Positions 9,283-17,789 of a DNA stretch of 64,000 nucleotides are shown in pieces. The translations under genes were made by a program, and so were the position numbers. The DNA is taken from positions 1 through 64,000 of the forward strand of contig JACZJV010000105.1 in NCBI GenBank assembly GCA_014860355.1. Reading direction: 5' to 3'. The DNA is from Burkholderiales bacterium (GTDB lineage: Bacteria > Pseudomonadota > Gammaproteobacteria > Burkholderiales > SG8-39). The notes beneath the pieces were generated by a model. That model was not told the origin of the DNA. It saw nothing but the letters and a program-made list of their open reading frames with translations, and ran no database searches. Each line of letters begins with the position of its first letter. The stretch's first letter is position 1.

Positions 9283-10128
9283 CTAGGCCAACTCGCTCTC
9301 CAGACTGAAATCGGCCGCCCTGTCCTGCGCCAGCACCTGCGCCAGATAGGACATGACCGGGCTCATTGCCTTGGGCAGCAGCCAGGGCGGGTTGAGTATG
9401 AACATGCCGCTGCCGTGCAGGCCGTAACCGCTGGCCTCGGGCTTTTTCACGGTGAGGGTCACGTGCAGCCAGTCCTTCTCCTGCAGCTGCCTGAGCTGCT
9501 GCGGAAACAGGCGCGACTCGCGCCGCTGCACCTGCGGATACCAGATGGCGCAGACCCCGGCGCGAAATCGCTTCTGCGCATCGCGCACGGCCGCCAGCAC
9601 GCGGCGGTAATCGCTCTTGTCTTCGTAGGACGGATCGATCAGGACCAGGGCGCGGCGCGAGGGCGGCGGCAGGACCGACTGCAATCCGGCGTAGCCGTCG
9701 CCCGCCTGCACGATCGCGCGCGGGGCGTCGCCGCGAAAATACTGCTGCAGCAGCGCACTCTCGCTGCTGTGCAGCTCGAACATGCGCAGCCGGTCCTGCT
9801 GGCGCAGCAGCTGCATTGCCAGTTGCGGCGAACCCGGATAACGGTGCAGTTGACCGTCGGGATTGAGCGCGCGCACCTCGTCTACGTAATCGGCCAGAAC
9901 CTGCGGCAAATCCGCGCGCGCCCACAGGCGCGAGATGCCGGTCTCGTATTCGGCATTCTTCGTCGCGTAACCCTCGTCCAGGCGGTAGACCGCCGCGCCG
10001 GCGTGGGTGTCGATAAACCACAGCGGCTTGTCTTTTTGCGTGAGGTAGCGAAGCAGCTGCACCAGGACGGCGTGCTTTAGCACGTCGGCATGGTTGCCTG
10101 CGTGAAAACCGTGGCGGTAGCTCAGCAT
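9283..10128 (-). CDS. rlmJ: 23S rRNA (adenine(2030)-N6)-methyltransferase RlmJ
   Basis: Methylates A2030 of 23S rRNA using S-adenosylmethionine. The start MLSYRHGFHAGNHADVLKH is the near-invariant RlmJ N-terminus, so that internal ATG is preferred over one six codons upstream. The product is 281 residues, the usual size. A SAM-binding segment WFIDTHAGAA (about 37-46) and the catalytic DPSYE motif near 165 are present. It is monocistronic: repeat copy B lies upstream, and the convergent CDF gene downstream leaves no room for a separate terminator. Confidence 0.95.
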   Translation of the reverse strand: MLSYRHGFHAGNHADVLKHAVLVQLLRYLTQKDKPLWFIDTHAGAAVYRLDEGYATKNAEYETGISRLWARADLPQVLADYVDEVRALNPDGQLHRYPGSPQLAMQLLRQQDRLRMFELHSSESALLQQYFRGDAPRAIVQAGDGYAGLQSVLPPPSRRALVLIDPSYEDKSDYRRVLAAVRDAQKRFRAGVCAIWYPQVQRRESRLFPQQLRQLQEKDWLHVTLTVKKPEASGYGLHGSGMFILNPPWLLPKAMSPVMSYLAQVLAQDRAADFSLESELA

Positions 10129-10179
10129 CGTTCCACGACGATCCAAACCGCGCTCGCGCTAACGCAGAGCTGCGCTGTT

Positions 10180-10344
10180 GCGCGGACGAAAACCCGTCCG
10201 CGCGGATCGTCGATTGCGAACGGATAAGAAGCGCATCCGTTCGCAATCGACGATCTTGTACAAACCCTAGGCGCGGCGTCTGGTGTTAACCATAACCGTG
10301 TCTTCCGTGCGGATGCGCCTTTCATCCGCACGGAAGACACGGTT
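10180..10344. repeat. Hairpin repeat, copy B (three stem-loops)
   Basis: Same order as copy A. Hairpin 1 is at 10180-10203 (GCGCGGACG/CGTCCGCGC). Hairpin 2 (10205-10255) has a perfect 21-bp stem starting GATCGTCGATTGCG. Hairpin 3 (10294-10344) has a perfect 22-bp stem starting AACCGTGTCTTCC with loop CGCCTTT. Compared with copy A, both long stems carry base changes on one arm that are matched on the other. It lies between rlmJ and the MazG-like gene, both on the minus strand. Confidence 0.87.
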
Positions 10345-10442
10345 GGCGCGAGCAGCGCGCAAATCCGCTCACCGCATGCAACGCCGTTCGAGGCGCCATG
10401 CATGGTATGCCGCCTGCAACAGGCAATTTTCCATGCGCAACG

Positions 10443-10805
10443 TCAATACTTGTCGTACTTGGTCGCCTTGCCGCGGACCTTGTCGGCGGGATATCTTCCG
10501 GCGTTGAGCGCAATTTTTTCAGCCGCGGCCTCGATCAGATCGACGCCGAGCTTGTCTGCCAGCAGCACCAGGTAGACGAACACATCGGCCATCTCGTGGC
10601 GCACCGCCTGCAACTGTTCCGGCGCAAGCTTTGCCGACTGCTCGGGCGTGAGCCAGTGAAACTCTTCCATGAGTTCGGCCGCTTCGATCGCCACGCCCAT
10701 GGCGAGGTTCTTCGGCGTGTGAAACTGGTCCCAGTCGCGCTCCCTGGCAAAGGCGCGGATCAGGGCCGCCAGTTCGCCAATGCTGTCCGGAACGGCGCCA
10801 GGCAT
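10443..10805 (-). CDS. MazG-like nucleotide pyrophosphohydrolase
   Basis: Small (120-residue) all-alpha NTP pyrophosphatase of the MazG/dCTPase type, expected to hydrolyse a (d)NTP to the monophosphate. The metal-binding pattern is clear: EAAELMEEF (ExxEE-like) around residues 41-49 and HEMADVFVYLVLLAD (ExxD) some 25-30 residues later. The start codon overlaps the stop of the upstream aroG-type gene by one base, so the two are translated together. House-cleaning function is inferred; the exact nucleotide is not. Confidence 0.88.
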   Translation of the reverse strand: MPGAVPDSIGELAALIRAFARERDWDQFHTPKNLAMGVAIEAAELMEEFHWLTPEQSAKLAPEQLQAVRHEMADVFVYLVLLADKLGVDLIEAAAEKIALNAGRYPADKVRGKATKYDKY

Positions 10806-11890
10806 CAGGAGGCCTTCACGCCGCCTGCGCGCGCGCGCAGCGCCGGCGCCACGGCGGCGGCCGATTCGCGTATCAGCTTGGCCGTGGTCTCCCAGCCGAT
10901 GCAGGGGTCGGTCACCGAACAGCCGTAGATCAGCCTCGCCTTGTCTTCCGGGATCGGCTGGTTGCCCGCCACGATGTTGCTCTCCAGCATCAGGCCGACG
11001 ATGGAGCTGTTGCCCTCGATGATCTGGTGTATGCAATCCCTGAACACCAGCGGCTGCAGTTCCGGCTTTTTCATCGAGTTGGCGTGTGCGCAGTCGATGA
11101 CCAGGTTCGGGCTGAGCCCGGCCTGCTGCAATTCCTGCTCCGTCAGCGACACGTTCGCGGTGTCGTAGTTGGGACTCTGGCCGCCGCGCAGCACGATATG
11201 CCCGTAGCGGTTGCCGCGGGTGCGCACGATCGCCTGGGTTCCATCCGCAGTGATTCCGAGGAAAGTGTGCGGCTCGCGCGCCGAGCGTATCGCGTTGATC
11301 GCGATGCCGATATTGCCGTCGGTGGCGTTCTTGAATCCCACCGGCGCCGACAGGCCGCTCGCCATTTCGCGGTGGGTCTGCGATTCGCTGGTGCGCGCGC
11401 CGATGGCGTACCAGGCGATCAGATCGCCTAGGTACTGCGGCGAAGCCGGGTCCAGCGCCTCGGTGGCTGTCGGTACGCCCATGGCTGCCAGATCGCTGAG
11501 AAACCTGCGCGCGTGCTCCATGCCTTCTTCGATGTGGAAGGAGTCGTCCATGTGCGGATCGTTGATGAAGCCCTTCCAGCCGGTGACGGTCCTGGGCTTT
11601 TCGAAATAGACGCGCATCACCAGATAGAGGCTGTCCTGCACCTCGGCCGCAAGATCGCGCAGGCGTTCGGCATAGTCCAGGCCGGACGCCGGATCGTGAA
11701 TGGAGCAGGGTCCGACGATCACGAGCAGGCGCGGATCGGTACGGTCGAGCACGCGGCACAGGGTCGCGCGCGCCGCCGCGACGAATTGTGCGCCGGCATC
11801 GGCAAGGGGTATGCGTTCGTGCAGTTCGCGCGGCGAGGGCATGGCTTCGAACGAGAGGACATTGAGGTTTTCGGTAGTCGGGAAGCTCAT
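10805..11890 (-). CDS. 3-deoxy-7-phosphoheptulonate synthase (class I DAHP synthase)
   Basis: First step of the shikimate pathway: phosphoenolpyruvate plus erythrose 4-phosphate to DAHP. The 361-residue product is co-linear with AroF/G/H enzymes: VIVGPCSIHD (about 70-79), KPRTVTGWKGFINDP, GARTSESQTHREMASGL, VGFKNATDG, RGGQSPNY and the metal-site region DCAHANS. The start MSFPTTENLNVLSFE is chosen by homology to short N-termini of the family; the frame is open further up inside the fumarase beta gene. It precedes and overlaps the MazG-like gene. Which feedback type it is cannot be stated. Confidence 0.94.
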   Translation of the reverse strand: MSFPTTENLNVLSFEAMPSPRELHERIPLADAGAQFVAAARATLCRVLDRTDPRLLVIVGPCSIHDPASGLDYAERLRDLAAEVQDSLYLVMRVYFEKPRTVTGWKGFINDPHMDDSFHIEEGMEHARRFLSDLAAMGVPTATEALDPASPQYLGDLIAWYAIGARTSESQTHREMASGLSAPVGFKNATDGNIGIAINAIRSAREPHTFLGITADGTQAIVRTRGNRYGHIVLRGGQSPNYDTANVSLTEQELQQAGLSPNLVIDCAHANSMKKPELQPLVFRDCIHQIIEGNSSIVGLMLESNIVAGNQPIPEDKARLIYGCSVTDPCIGWETTAKLIRESAAAVAPALRARAGGVKAS

Positions 11891-11975
11891 TTCGTTTGTA
11901 CCTGGATGAAAATCCTGCTGATTGTCCAGTCGCCACCGGCAGGCGTGGCGACGGTCGGCGCGGCAGCGCGTGCGC

Positions 11976-12584
11976 TCACTTGACGCCGAGGCTGGCGAGT
12001 ACGGCGGCGCGGCGGCCTGCCGCCGCCTTCTGCAATTCGGTATAGAGGCTGGCGCCATGGCTGTCCATGGCCACCAGGAGCGGACCGAAACCGCTGATGC
12101 GAAAGCGCCACAGGCTTTCCGGGTTGAGATCGTCCAGATCCACGTCCTCGATTCTCTCGATCCAGGTGGTTTCCAGCGCCGCGGCGCCGCCGACGATCGC
12201 GAGGTAGACACCGCCCAGCTCGGCAAATGCGGCCAGCGAACCGGCGAGCATGCCGCCCTTGCCGATGATCATGCGCACGCCGTACTCGCGCATCAGCGGC
12301 CGGGTGAAGCGCTCCATGCGCGCACTGGTGGTGGTGCCTACGCATATCGGCGCATAGCCGGCCGGGTGTGCGCTGGAGGGCTCGACCTTCTTCACATTGG
12401 GCGCGGTATGGATCACCGCGTGCCCCGCCAGATCGAAGCGCGTCCTGCGTCCGCGGTCGAACATGTGTATCTGCGTCGCGTCGCGTATGCCATAGAGCGT
12501 GCCCTTGAGCGTCACCGTGTCGTTGACGCGCAGAGTGCGGATCGCAGTCTCGTCCACCGGCGTATCGAATTCGTAATGAGCCAT
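11976..12584 (-). CDS. Class I fumarase / L(+)-tartrate dehydratase beta subunit
   Basis: The 202-residue C-terminal half of a two-subunit Fe-S hydro-lyase (FumA-type fumarase or TtdB). Visible family motifs are GRRTRFDLAGHAVIHTAPN (start of the domain), PTT-like GTTTSARM, IGKGGM and the closing GFGPLLVAMDSHG. It follows the alpha subunit after 22 bp. The pair sits directly downstream of succinate dehydrogenase/fumarate reductase-type genes, favouring fumarate/malate chemistry over tartrate, although the two activities cannot be separated by sequence here. Confidence 0.88.
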   Translation of the reverse strand: MAHYEFDTPVDETAIRTLRVNDTVTLKGTLYGIRDATQIHMFDRGRRTRFDLAGHAVIHTAPNVKKVEPSSAHPAGYAPICVGTTTSARMERFTRPLMREYGVRMIIGKGGMLAGSLAAFAELGGVYLAIVGGAAALETTWIERIEDVDLDDLNPESLWRFRISGFGPLLVAMDSHGASLYTELQKAAAGRRAAVLASLGVK

Positions 12585-12606
12585 GTCAGTCTGCCAGAAC
12601 CGTCGC

Positions 12607-13512
12607 TTAGTAGCCGTACTCCATGCCGCCCGGCGTGAACGTCGCGCGCGCGCGCCGCGCCGAATGGCACTGCATGTTCACCGCCACCGGGTTCATGGTG
12701 ATATGCGTGGCGGCGGTTTCGACGTGCACGGCGAATGCGGTGGCGTCTCCGCCCAGGCCCTGCGGGCCGACGCCGAGCCGGTTCACCGCCGCGGACAATG
12801 CCTGCTCCAGTTGCGCGCCCTCCGGGTCGGCGCAGCGCGAGCCCAGCGGCCGCGTCGCCGCCAGTTTCGCCAGGTGCACGCACAGGTCCGCGGTGCCGCC
12901 CACGCCTACGCCGACGATGGTTGGCGGGCAGCTCTTGCCGCCGGACTCGAGCACGCAGTCGACGACGAAGGTCTTGATCGCATCCACGCCCTCGGCCGGG
13001 ATGGCCATTTTCAGCCAGGAACTGTTCTCCGAGCCCGAACCCTTGGGGATCATCTCGATCGCCAGCGTCTGGTTCAGATCGGAAAAGTCGATGTTGATCA
13101 CCGGCACGCCGCGGCCACAGGAAGTGTGTTCGTTGGCGCGCGTCACCGGGTGCACCACCGAGGAGCGCAGCGGGTGCTCGCGCGTCGCGCGCTCGCAGCC
13201 CGTGCGTATCGCCTGCTTCAGCGCATAGCCGTCCACGCTCACGTCGCGGCCTATGGACACGTTGTAGATCGGGATGCCGGTGTCCTGGCACAGCAGGTTG
13301 GACTGGTCCTCGGCGACGCTGATGTTCTTGATCATGGTGCCGAGTATGGCCTTCGCGGTGGCGTCGGTTTCAGCGCGCGCCAGCGCGGCGATGCCCGACT
13401 TGATGTCGGGCGGCAGCATCTTGAGCGCGCGGATGTAGAGTTCCTTGGCCGCTTCCTCCACCTGTTTCAGGTCCACATCCATCTGCTCGTTCGCCTTTGT
13501 CCCGGCACGCAC
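12607..13512 (-). CDS. Class I fumarase / L(+)-tartrate dehydratase alpha subunit
   Basis: Carries the [4Fe-4S] cluster for reversible fumarate hydration (or tartrate dehydration). The three cluster cysteines seen in FumA/TtdA families are present: C75 in LLCQDTG, C195 in GGKSCPPT and C282 in NMQCHSAR (numbered from the longest start). GVGVGGTAD and the HxSxR-like region also match. Length 301 is normal for the split form. An alternative ATG ten codons in (13482, MDVDLKQVEE) fits the family N-terminus better and may be the real start. Confidence 0.88.
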   Translation of the reverse strand: MRAGTKANEQMDVDLKQVEEAAKELYIRALKMLPPDIKSGIAALARAETDATAKAILGTMIKNISVAEDQSNLLCQDTGIPIYNVSIGRDVSVDGYALKQAIRTGCERATREHPLRSSVVHPVTRANEHTSCGRGVPVINIDFSDLNQTLAIEMIPKGSGSENSSWLKMAIPAEGVDAIKTFVVDCVLESGGKSCPPTIVGVGVGGTADLCVHLAKLAATRPLGSRCADPEGAQLEQALSAAVNRLGVGPQGLGGDATAFAVHVETAATHITMNPVAVNMQCHSARRARATFTPGGMEYGY

Positions 13513-13587
13513 GGACTATTGAAAATCACCTTTCCATCGCGGCCTTGCTGGTTCATTCTAATCCGGCGGCCGCGCGCCCGCCATGCG

Positions 13588-13932
13588 CTAGAGCGCTAGC
13601 GCGAAAGCGAGGCCGGCCGCGAGCGCCGCGCCTGCGGCCCAGGCGAGCAGGGTTTTCTGCCAGCCGCGCCAAGGCAGGAATTCCAGCGCGAGCAGGCGCA
13701 GGCCCCCGGTGAGATGCGCCGCCAGCAGCAATATCACCCCTAATTCGGCGAATTTCACCAGCGGCTGCTCGGTCCAGACCAGCAGCTTGTCCAGCCGGGC
13801 TTCGCCCTGGAACGCCTGCCCCAGCGCCCAGAAATGAAACGGCAGAAAAAGCGACAGCGCCAGACCCGACAGGCGGTGCAGCAGGAACGCCCACCAGGCC
13901 GGGTGATTCCGGGCTCGGAAATCGTTCTTCAT
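13588..13932 (-). CDS. Succinate dehydrogenase/fumarate reductase membrane anchor subunit (SdhC/FrdD-like)
   Basis: Small integral membrane protein (114 residues, three hydrophobic segments at about 15-37, 56-78 and 90-112) that anchors the soluble Fe-S subunit and helps form the quinone site. The segment HRLSGLALSLFLPFHFWAL matches the HRxSG signature of cytochrome b-type anchors, with histidines suited to haem ligation. Its ATG overlaps the upstream membrane subunit stop (ATGA). Subunit naming is by order and hydropathy only. Confidence 0.8.
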   Translation of the reverse strand: MKNDFRARNHPAWWAFLLHRLSGLALSLFLPFHFWALGQAFQGEARLDKLLVWTEQPLVKFAELGVILLLAAHLTGGLRLLALEFLPWRGWQKTLLAWAAGAALAAGLAFALAL

Positions 13933-14327
13933 GTCGGCGCCGCGAATACCGCCCAGCCTGCGCGCAGGCCGAAGGCAAACAGCGCGAGCGCAACGGCGCC
14001 CATGAACCAGTTGAGGGACGCGCTGCGCCAGCCCAGCCACTCCTGCAACAGACTGCGCAGTCCTATGGGCGCATGCACGGCGATCGCAAGCACGTACAGC
14101 GCATAGAACGCGAGCCCGACGCCGTTGCCGCGGGTGCGCGCGAGGATGGCCTCGCCGGACAGGCCGTGGCGTACCGCGTAAATGATGGTGGCGAGGTGCA
14201 CGAGCACGCACAGCGCGAGCAGCGCGGCGCTGGCGCGCTGCGCGATCCACATCCAGGTTTCCGATTTTGCGCCCGGCCGCGCGGCGGCCACCCGCACGGC
14301 GGCATAGCCACGCCCGGCGCCGTTCAT
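13929..14327 (-). CDS. Succinate dehydrogenase/fumarate reductase membrane subunit (FrdC/SdhD-like)
   Basis: Second membrane subunit, 132 residues with three predicted membrane spans. QRASAALLALCVLVHLATIIYAVRHG resembles the first span of cytochrome b anchors with conserved His residues, followed by LYVLAIAVHAPIGLRSLLQEW. The start at 14327 overlaps the stop of the iron-sulfur subunit by four bases. Together with the next gene it gives two small anchors as in four-subunit Sdh/Frd enzymes. Confidence 0.8.
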   Translation of the reverse strand: MNGAGRGYAAVRVAAARPGAKSETWMWIAQRASAALLALCVLVHLATIIYAVRHGLSGEAILARTRGNGVGLAFYALYVLAIAVHAPIGLRSLLQEWLGWRSASLNWFMGAVALALFAFGLRAGWAVFAAPT

Positions 14328-15037
14328 AGCTCGCCCTTCCATGCGGCAATCGCGACTGCGCGCTTGAGGCCGGCGATGGAAGCGGTGGGCGCAATGCTCT
14401 TGGGGCAGCGCTCGCTGCAACTCAGATGGGTATGGCAGGCGTGGCAGCCGGCGTCGCCCGCGACCGCGGCCAGGCGCTCGCGCCTGGCGCCGTCGCGCAC
14501 ATCGTTGACCAAGGTCCAGGCGCGGTTCAAGGCGGCCGGGCCGAGGTAGTCCGGGTTCCAGGAGACGACATCGCAGGAGGCGTAGCACACGCCGCAGCCT
14601 ATGCATTCGATGCCGGCGTCGGCCGCAAGGCGCCCGGGGGAGTCGGACGCGACCCGCGCGAACGCGTCCTTGCGCGTGGCGCGGGGTGCGAACTGGCCGC
14701 GCGCGCGCGCCCATTTGTCGAAAAACTCGCGCATGTCGCTGACGAGGTCCTTCACCACGGGCAGGTTCGCGAGCGGCGCGATCTGGATAGCGCCTCCCTG
14801 GTCCACTTTTGCCACATGCGTGCGGCAGGTCCAGCGCGCGACGCCGTTGACCGTCATGGCGCAGGCGCCGCACATGCCGACGCGGCAGGCAAAGCGGTAG
14901 GACAGGGTGGCATCGATGTTGCGCTGGATGTAGGTGACCACATCGAGCACGCTCTGGCTTTCCTGGCGCGGCACTTCGTAACTCCGGTATTCACCGTCGC
15001 CGCCGCCGCGCCAGACCGAGACCTGCAACATGTTCAT
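14324..15037 (-). CDS. Succinate dehydrogenase/fumarate reductase iron-sulfur subunit
   Basis: Electron-transfer subunit between a flavoprotein and the membrane quinone. The 237-residue protein has the N-terminal [2Fe-2S] ferredoxin domain (CRVGMCGAC, then a fourth Cys in RWTCRTH) and the C-terminal dicluster domain (CIGCGVCYASC; later CHACHTHLSCSERCPKSI). All expected cluster cysteines appear present. It is 77 bp downstream of a 2-hydroxyacid dehydrogenase, where one would normally find the flavoprotein gene; no flavoprotein subunit occurs anywhere in the window. Confidence 0.9.
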   Translation of the reverse strand: MNMLQVSVWRGGGDGEYRSYEVPRQESQSVLDVVTYIQRNIDATLSYRFACRVGMCGACAMTVNGVARWTCRTHVAKVDQGGAIQIAPLANLPVVKDLVSDMREFFDKWARARGQFAPRATRKDAFARVASDSPGRLAADAGIECIGCGVCYASCDVVSWNPDYLGPAALNRAWTLVNDVRDGARRERLAAVAGDAGCHACHTHLSCSERCPKSIAPTASIAGLKRAVAIAAWKGEL

Positions 15038-15113
15038 CGAACTATTCCATCCATGTCGGCAAGGCCATGCCCTCGGATGCGTTCACGATCGCCCTAGTCA
15101 GATGGCCGGGCGC

Positions 15114-16118
15114 TCAGGCGGCGCCGCTACGCCGCGCCATCGCCGCGGTCCACGCCCCGGGGTTGACCAGGCTGCGCGGCGTTTCCCCGGCCAGAACTTG
15201 CAGCACCTGTTTCACCGCCGAATGCGCGAGTTCGCGCAGGGCATCGCCCGACAGTCCTGCCACATGCGGGGTGAGGATCAGGTCGTTGAGGTCCCACAAG
15301 GGACTCGGCTCGGGCAGCGGCTCTTCCTCGAATACGTCGAGGGCCGCGCCGGCGATGCGGCCTTCGGCGAGGGCGCGTACGAGCGCCTTTTGCTGCACGA
15401 TCTTGCCGCGCGCGGTGTTGATCAGCAATGCGTGGGGCTGCATGCGCTGCAACTGGGCCTCACCTATCATGCCGCGCGATCCCTCGTTGAGTTCCGCATG
15501 AATCGACACCACATCGGAGCGCTCCAGCAGCTCGTTCAGGTCGGTCAGCATGGTCGCGCCCAGCGCCTCGGCTTTTGCCGCCGGCACGTGCGGATCGTAG
15601 GCAAGCACCTTCATGCCGAAGGCGGCGATGCACTTGCGCGCCATTTCGCTGCCTATCAGCCCGAGGCCGATGATGCCCAGGGTACGGCCGCTGACGTCGC
15701 GAATATCGAAATCGGTGCGCTTTGCCCAGGCGCCGCCGGCGCGCACCGCGCGGTCGCTCAGTTCCAGGCGGCGCGACAGCGACAGCATCATCGCTATGGC
15801 GTGTTCGGACACGGGTACTGTTCCCAGCCCGGGATTGTTCGCCACCACTACACCGTGCGCCGTGCAGGCCGCGACGTCGATGGAATCGGTGCCGCGGCCC
15901 GAAGAAGCCACAATGACGAGCTTGTGCGCGCCGGCGAGCGCGGCCGCGTCGACGCGATGCGGGTAGCGCACGATGGCTCCGTGCGCCGAAGCGAGCGCCA
16001 CCGCGACCTCCGCAGGAGTCGGATTAGCGAGTGCAACCACGTCGGCCGCGGCGCGCAGCACTTTCTCCGCGTCGGCGTGATAAATTCCGCCGACCAGGAC
16101 CACCTTGGGCCGGGTCAC
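15114..16118 (-). CDS. D-2-hydroxyacid dehydrogenase (NAD-dependent)
   Basis: Oxidoreductase of the D-isomer-specific 2-hydroxyacid dehydrogenase family (SerA, GhrB and SlcC relatives), 334 residues. The NAD-binding [12 protein letters not shown] lies in the middle, followed by the catalytic triad regions NTARGKIV (Arg), DVFEEEP (Glu) and LTPHVAGLS (His). The start is a GTG that overlaps the stop of the upstream UxaA/SuyB-like gene (GTGA), so it is translationally coupled to a lyase. This coupling suggests it supplies or uses that enzyme's hydroxyacid substrate; (S)-sulfolactate dehydrogenase (SlcC) is one possibility. Confidence 0.88.
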   Translation of the reverse strand: MTRPKVVLVGGIYHADAEKVLRAAADVVALANPTPAEVAVALASAHGAIVRYPHRVDAAALAGAHKLVIVASSGRGTDSIDVAACTAHGVVVANNPGLGTVPVSEHAIAMMLSLSRRLELSDRAVRAGGAWAKRTDFDIRDVSGRTLGIIGLGLIGSEMARKCIAAFGMKVLAYDPHVPAAKAEALGATMLTDLNELLERSDVVSIHAELNEGSRGMIGEAQLQRMQPHALLINTARGKIVQQKALVRALAEGRIAGAALDVFEEEPLPEPSPLWDLNDLILTPHVAGLSGDALRELAHSAVKQVLQVLAGETPRSLVNPGAWTAAMARRSGAA

Positions 16119-17296
16119 GCGCTTTCGTACAGGCGCGTCAGCACGAACTCGCGATGTCCGAGCGCCTCGGCAGCGGTGAGCCGGCCGTTGCAGGTGCGGA
16201 ACATGCAATCGAGCAGCGCGTCGCCCGCTTCGTCCGGCGTCATTTCGCGGCGCAGGAGGCCCGAGACGTCGACGTCGATGTGCTCGGACATGGTGCGCAC
16301 GGTGCGCGGATTGGCCGAGAGCTTGATCACCGGCAGGATCGGATTGCCGATGACATTGCCCTGGCCGGTCGGGAACAGATGCACCACGAATCCGGCCGCA
16401 GCGAGCAGCGTGACCATTTCCGCGGCGGCCGAAGAGGAGTCCATGAACCACAGGCCCGGACCTCTGGGCTCTTCGGCCTTGTCGATGACGCCGTCGACCA
16501 GGCATTTCCTGCCGATCTTCTGGATGTTCCCGAGCGCCTTTTCCTCGATGGTGGTCAGGCCGCCCAGAATGTTGCCCTTGGTCGGCTGCGAATCCATCAG
16601 GTCGCTGGTCTTGTGCCGTTCGATCACTTCCTGGTAGCGATCGAACATGGCCATGAATTCCTTTTTTATCTTGGGCGTGCGGCAGCGCGCCGCCACCAGG
16701 TGCTCGCCCCCGGTGATCTCCGTGGTTTCGCCGAAACATAGCGTGACTTTGTGCGGATACATCTTGTCGAAGGCATTGCCCACCGTCGGGTTGGCGCCGC
16801 AGCCCGAGGTGGTGTCCGATTCGCCGCACTTGGTCGAGACCCACAACTCCTTCAGCGGCCGCTCTTCGCGCTGCAGTTCGGAGGCCCATTGCATGTACTG
16901 CTTCGCCGCCTGGGAGGCGCGCATGATGGTGTCGTGATCCCCGTGCTGCTCGATGCCGAAGCCGCACACCGGCTTGCCCGTCCTGGCGATGCCGTCCACC
17001 ACCTTCTTGGTCCACTCCTCCTCGATGCCGATCACCACCACCGCGGCGACGTTGGGGTTGGAGCCGGTGCCGATGAGAGTGCGGAAATGCAGGTCCAGGT
17101 CGGCGCCGAACTGCAGCCGCCCATAGGGGTGCGGCAGCGCCATGGCGCCCTTGATGTTGTTGGCCACCGCCTCGGAGGCCGCGTTGGCCAGGTCATCGAC
17201 CGGCAGGATGATGACGTGGTTGCGCACGCCGATGCGGCCGTTTTCGCGCTTGTAGCCCCAGAATTTCGCTTTGGAAAGATTCATCGTTTGCCTCAC
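16115..17296 (-). CDS. UxaA-family hydro-lyase large subunit (altronate dehydratase / SuyB-like)
   Basis: Catalytic subunit of a split UxaA-family enzyme; characterised relatives are altronate/galactarate dehydratases and (2R)-sulfolactate sulfo-lyase SuyB. The 393-residue product begins [23 protein letters not shown] and contains [39 protein letters not shown] and [22 protein letters not shown], all typical of the C-terminal UxaA domain. A GTG at 17296 overlaps the previous stop (GTGA); an ATG four codons in (17284) is an alternative. Substrate unresolved. Confidence 0.85.
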   Translation of the reverse strand: MRQTMNLSKAKFWGYKRENGRIGVRNHVIILPVDDLANAASEAVANNIKGAMALPHPYGRLQFGADLDLHFRTLIGTGSNPNVAAVVVIGIEEEWTKKVVDGIARTGKPVCGFGIEQHGDHDTIMRASQAAKQYMQWASELQREERPLKELWVSTKCGESDTTSGCGANPTVGNAFDKMYPHKVTLCFGETTEITGGEHLVAARCRTPKIKKEFMAMFDRYQEVIERHKTSDLMDSQPTKGNILGGLTTIEEKALGNIQKIGRKCLVDGVIDKAEEPRGPGLWFMDSSSAAAEMVTLLAAAGFVVHLFPTGQGNVIGNPILPVIKLSANPRTVRTMSEHIDVDVSGLLRREMTPDEAGDALLDCMFRTCNGRLTAAEALGHREFVLTRLYESA

Positions 17297-17574
17297 CAGC
17301 GTTTGGTCTTGATGTTGTGCACGTGCGCGTGTTCGCCGACCTTGATCGGCGCCACGGTGCGGCCAATGTCGGTGCCGTACTTGATCACTGTGTCGTTCGC
17401 CGCGAGCTTCTGGATCGCCAGCTTGTGGCCGATCGGAATCTCGCTTTGCGCGCGCACCTTGATTTCCTTGTCCTGGTCCATGATCCAGCCGGTGAGCTGC
17501 TGGCCTGATTTGACGCCTTCGACCACGACCACGCCGACCGAATCGTGTTCGTCATGCACTACAAAGTGGATCAT
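17293..17574 (-). CDS. UxaA-family small subunit, SAF domain (SuyA-like)
   Basis: A 93-residue SAF-fold protein corresponding to the N-terminal domain of altronate dehydratase or to SuyA. Features: [18 protein letters not shown], the conserved [10 protein letters not shown] and the ending [14 protein letters not shown], in which the His-Val-His-Asn motif is family-typical. It is first in a run of overlapping genes (large subunit, dehydrogenase), so the promoter probably lies in the 215-bp spacer shared with the divergent antiporter gene. Confidence 0.87.
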   Translation of the reverse strand: MIHFVVHDEHDSVGVVVVEGVKSGQQLTGWIMDQDKEIKVRAQSEIPIGHKLAIQKLAANDTVIKYGTDIGRTVAPIKVGEHAHVHNIKTKRW

Positions 17575-17789
17575 GCTCGCTCCTAGTCTGCCCGCAGGCG
17601 GCTGCGTAAGCGGGAATTCTACCAGCTATGTCGCGGTCGCTGCGAAAACGGCGCTGCGGGATGCGCCGAGCGCAATGGTTTCGATAATGCCCGATCGCGC
17701 AAAAGCAGTTACCATCACAGCACAATTGCGCCCGAGACCGGCGCGGTCGCGCTAGCCGCAAAGCGACGTACCCTAGGGAGCCCAATCGC

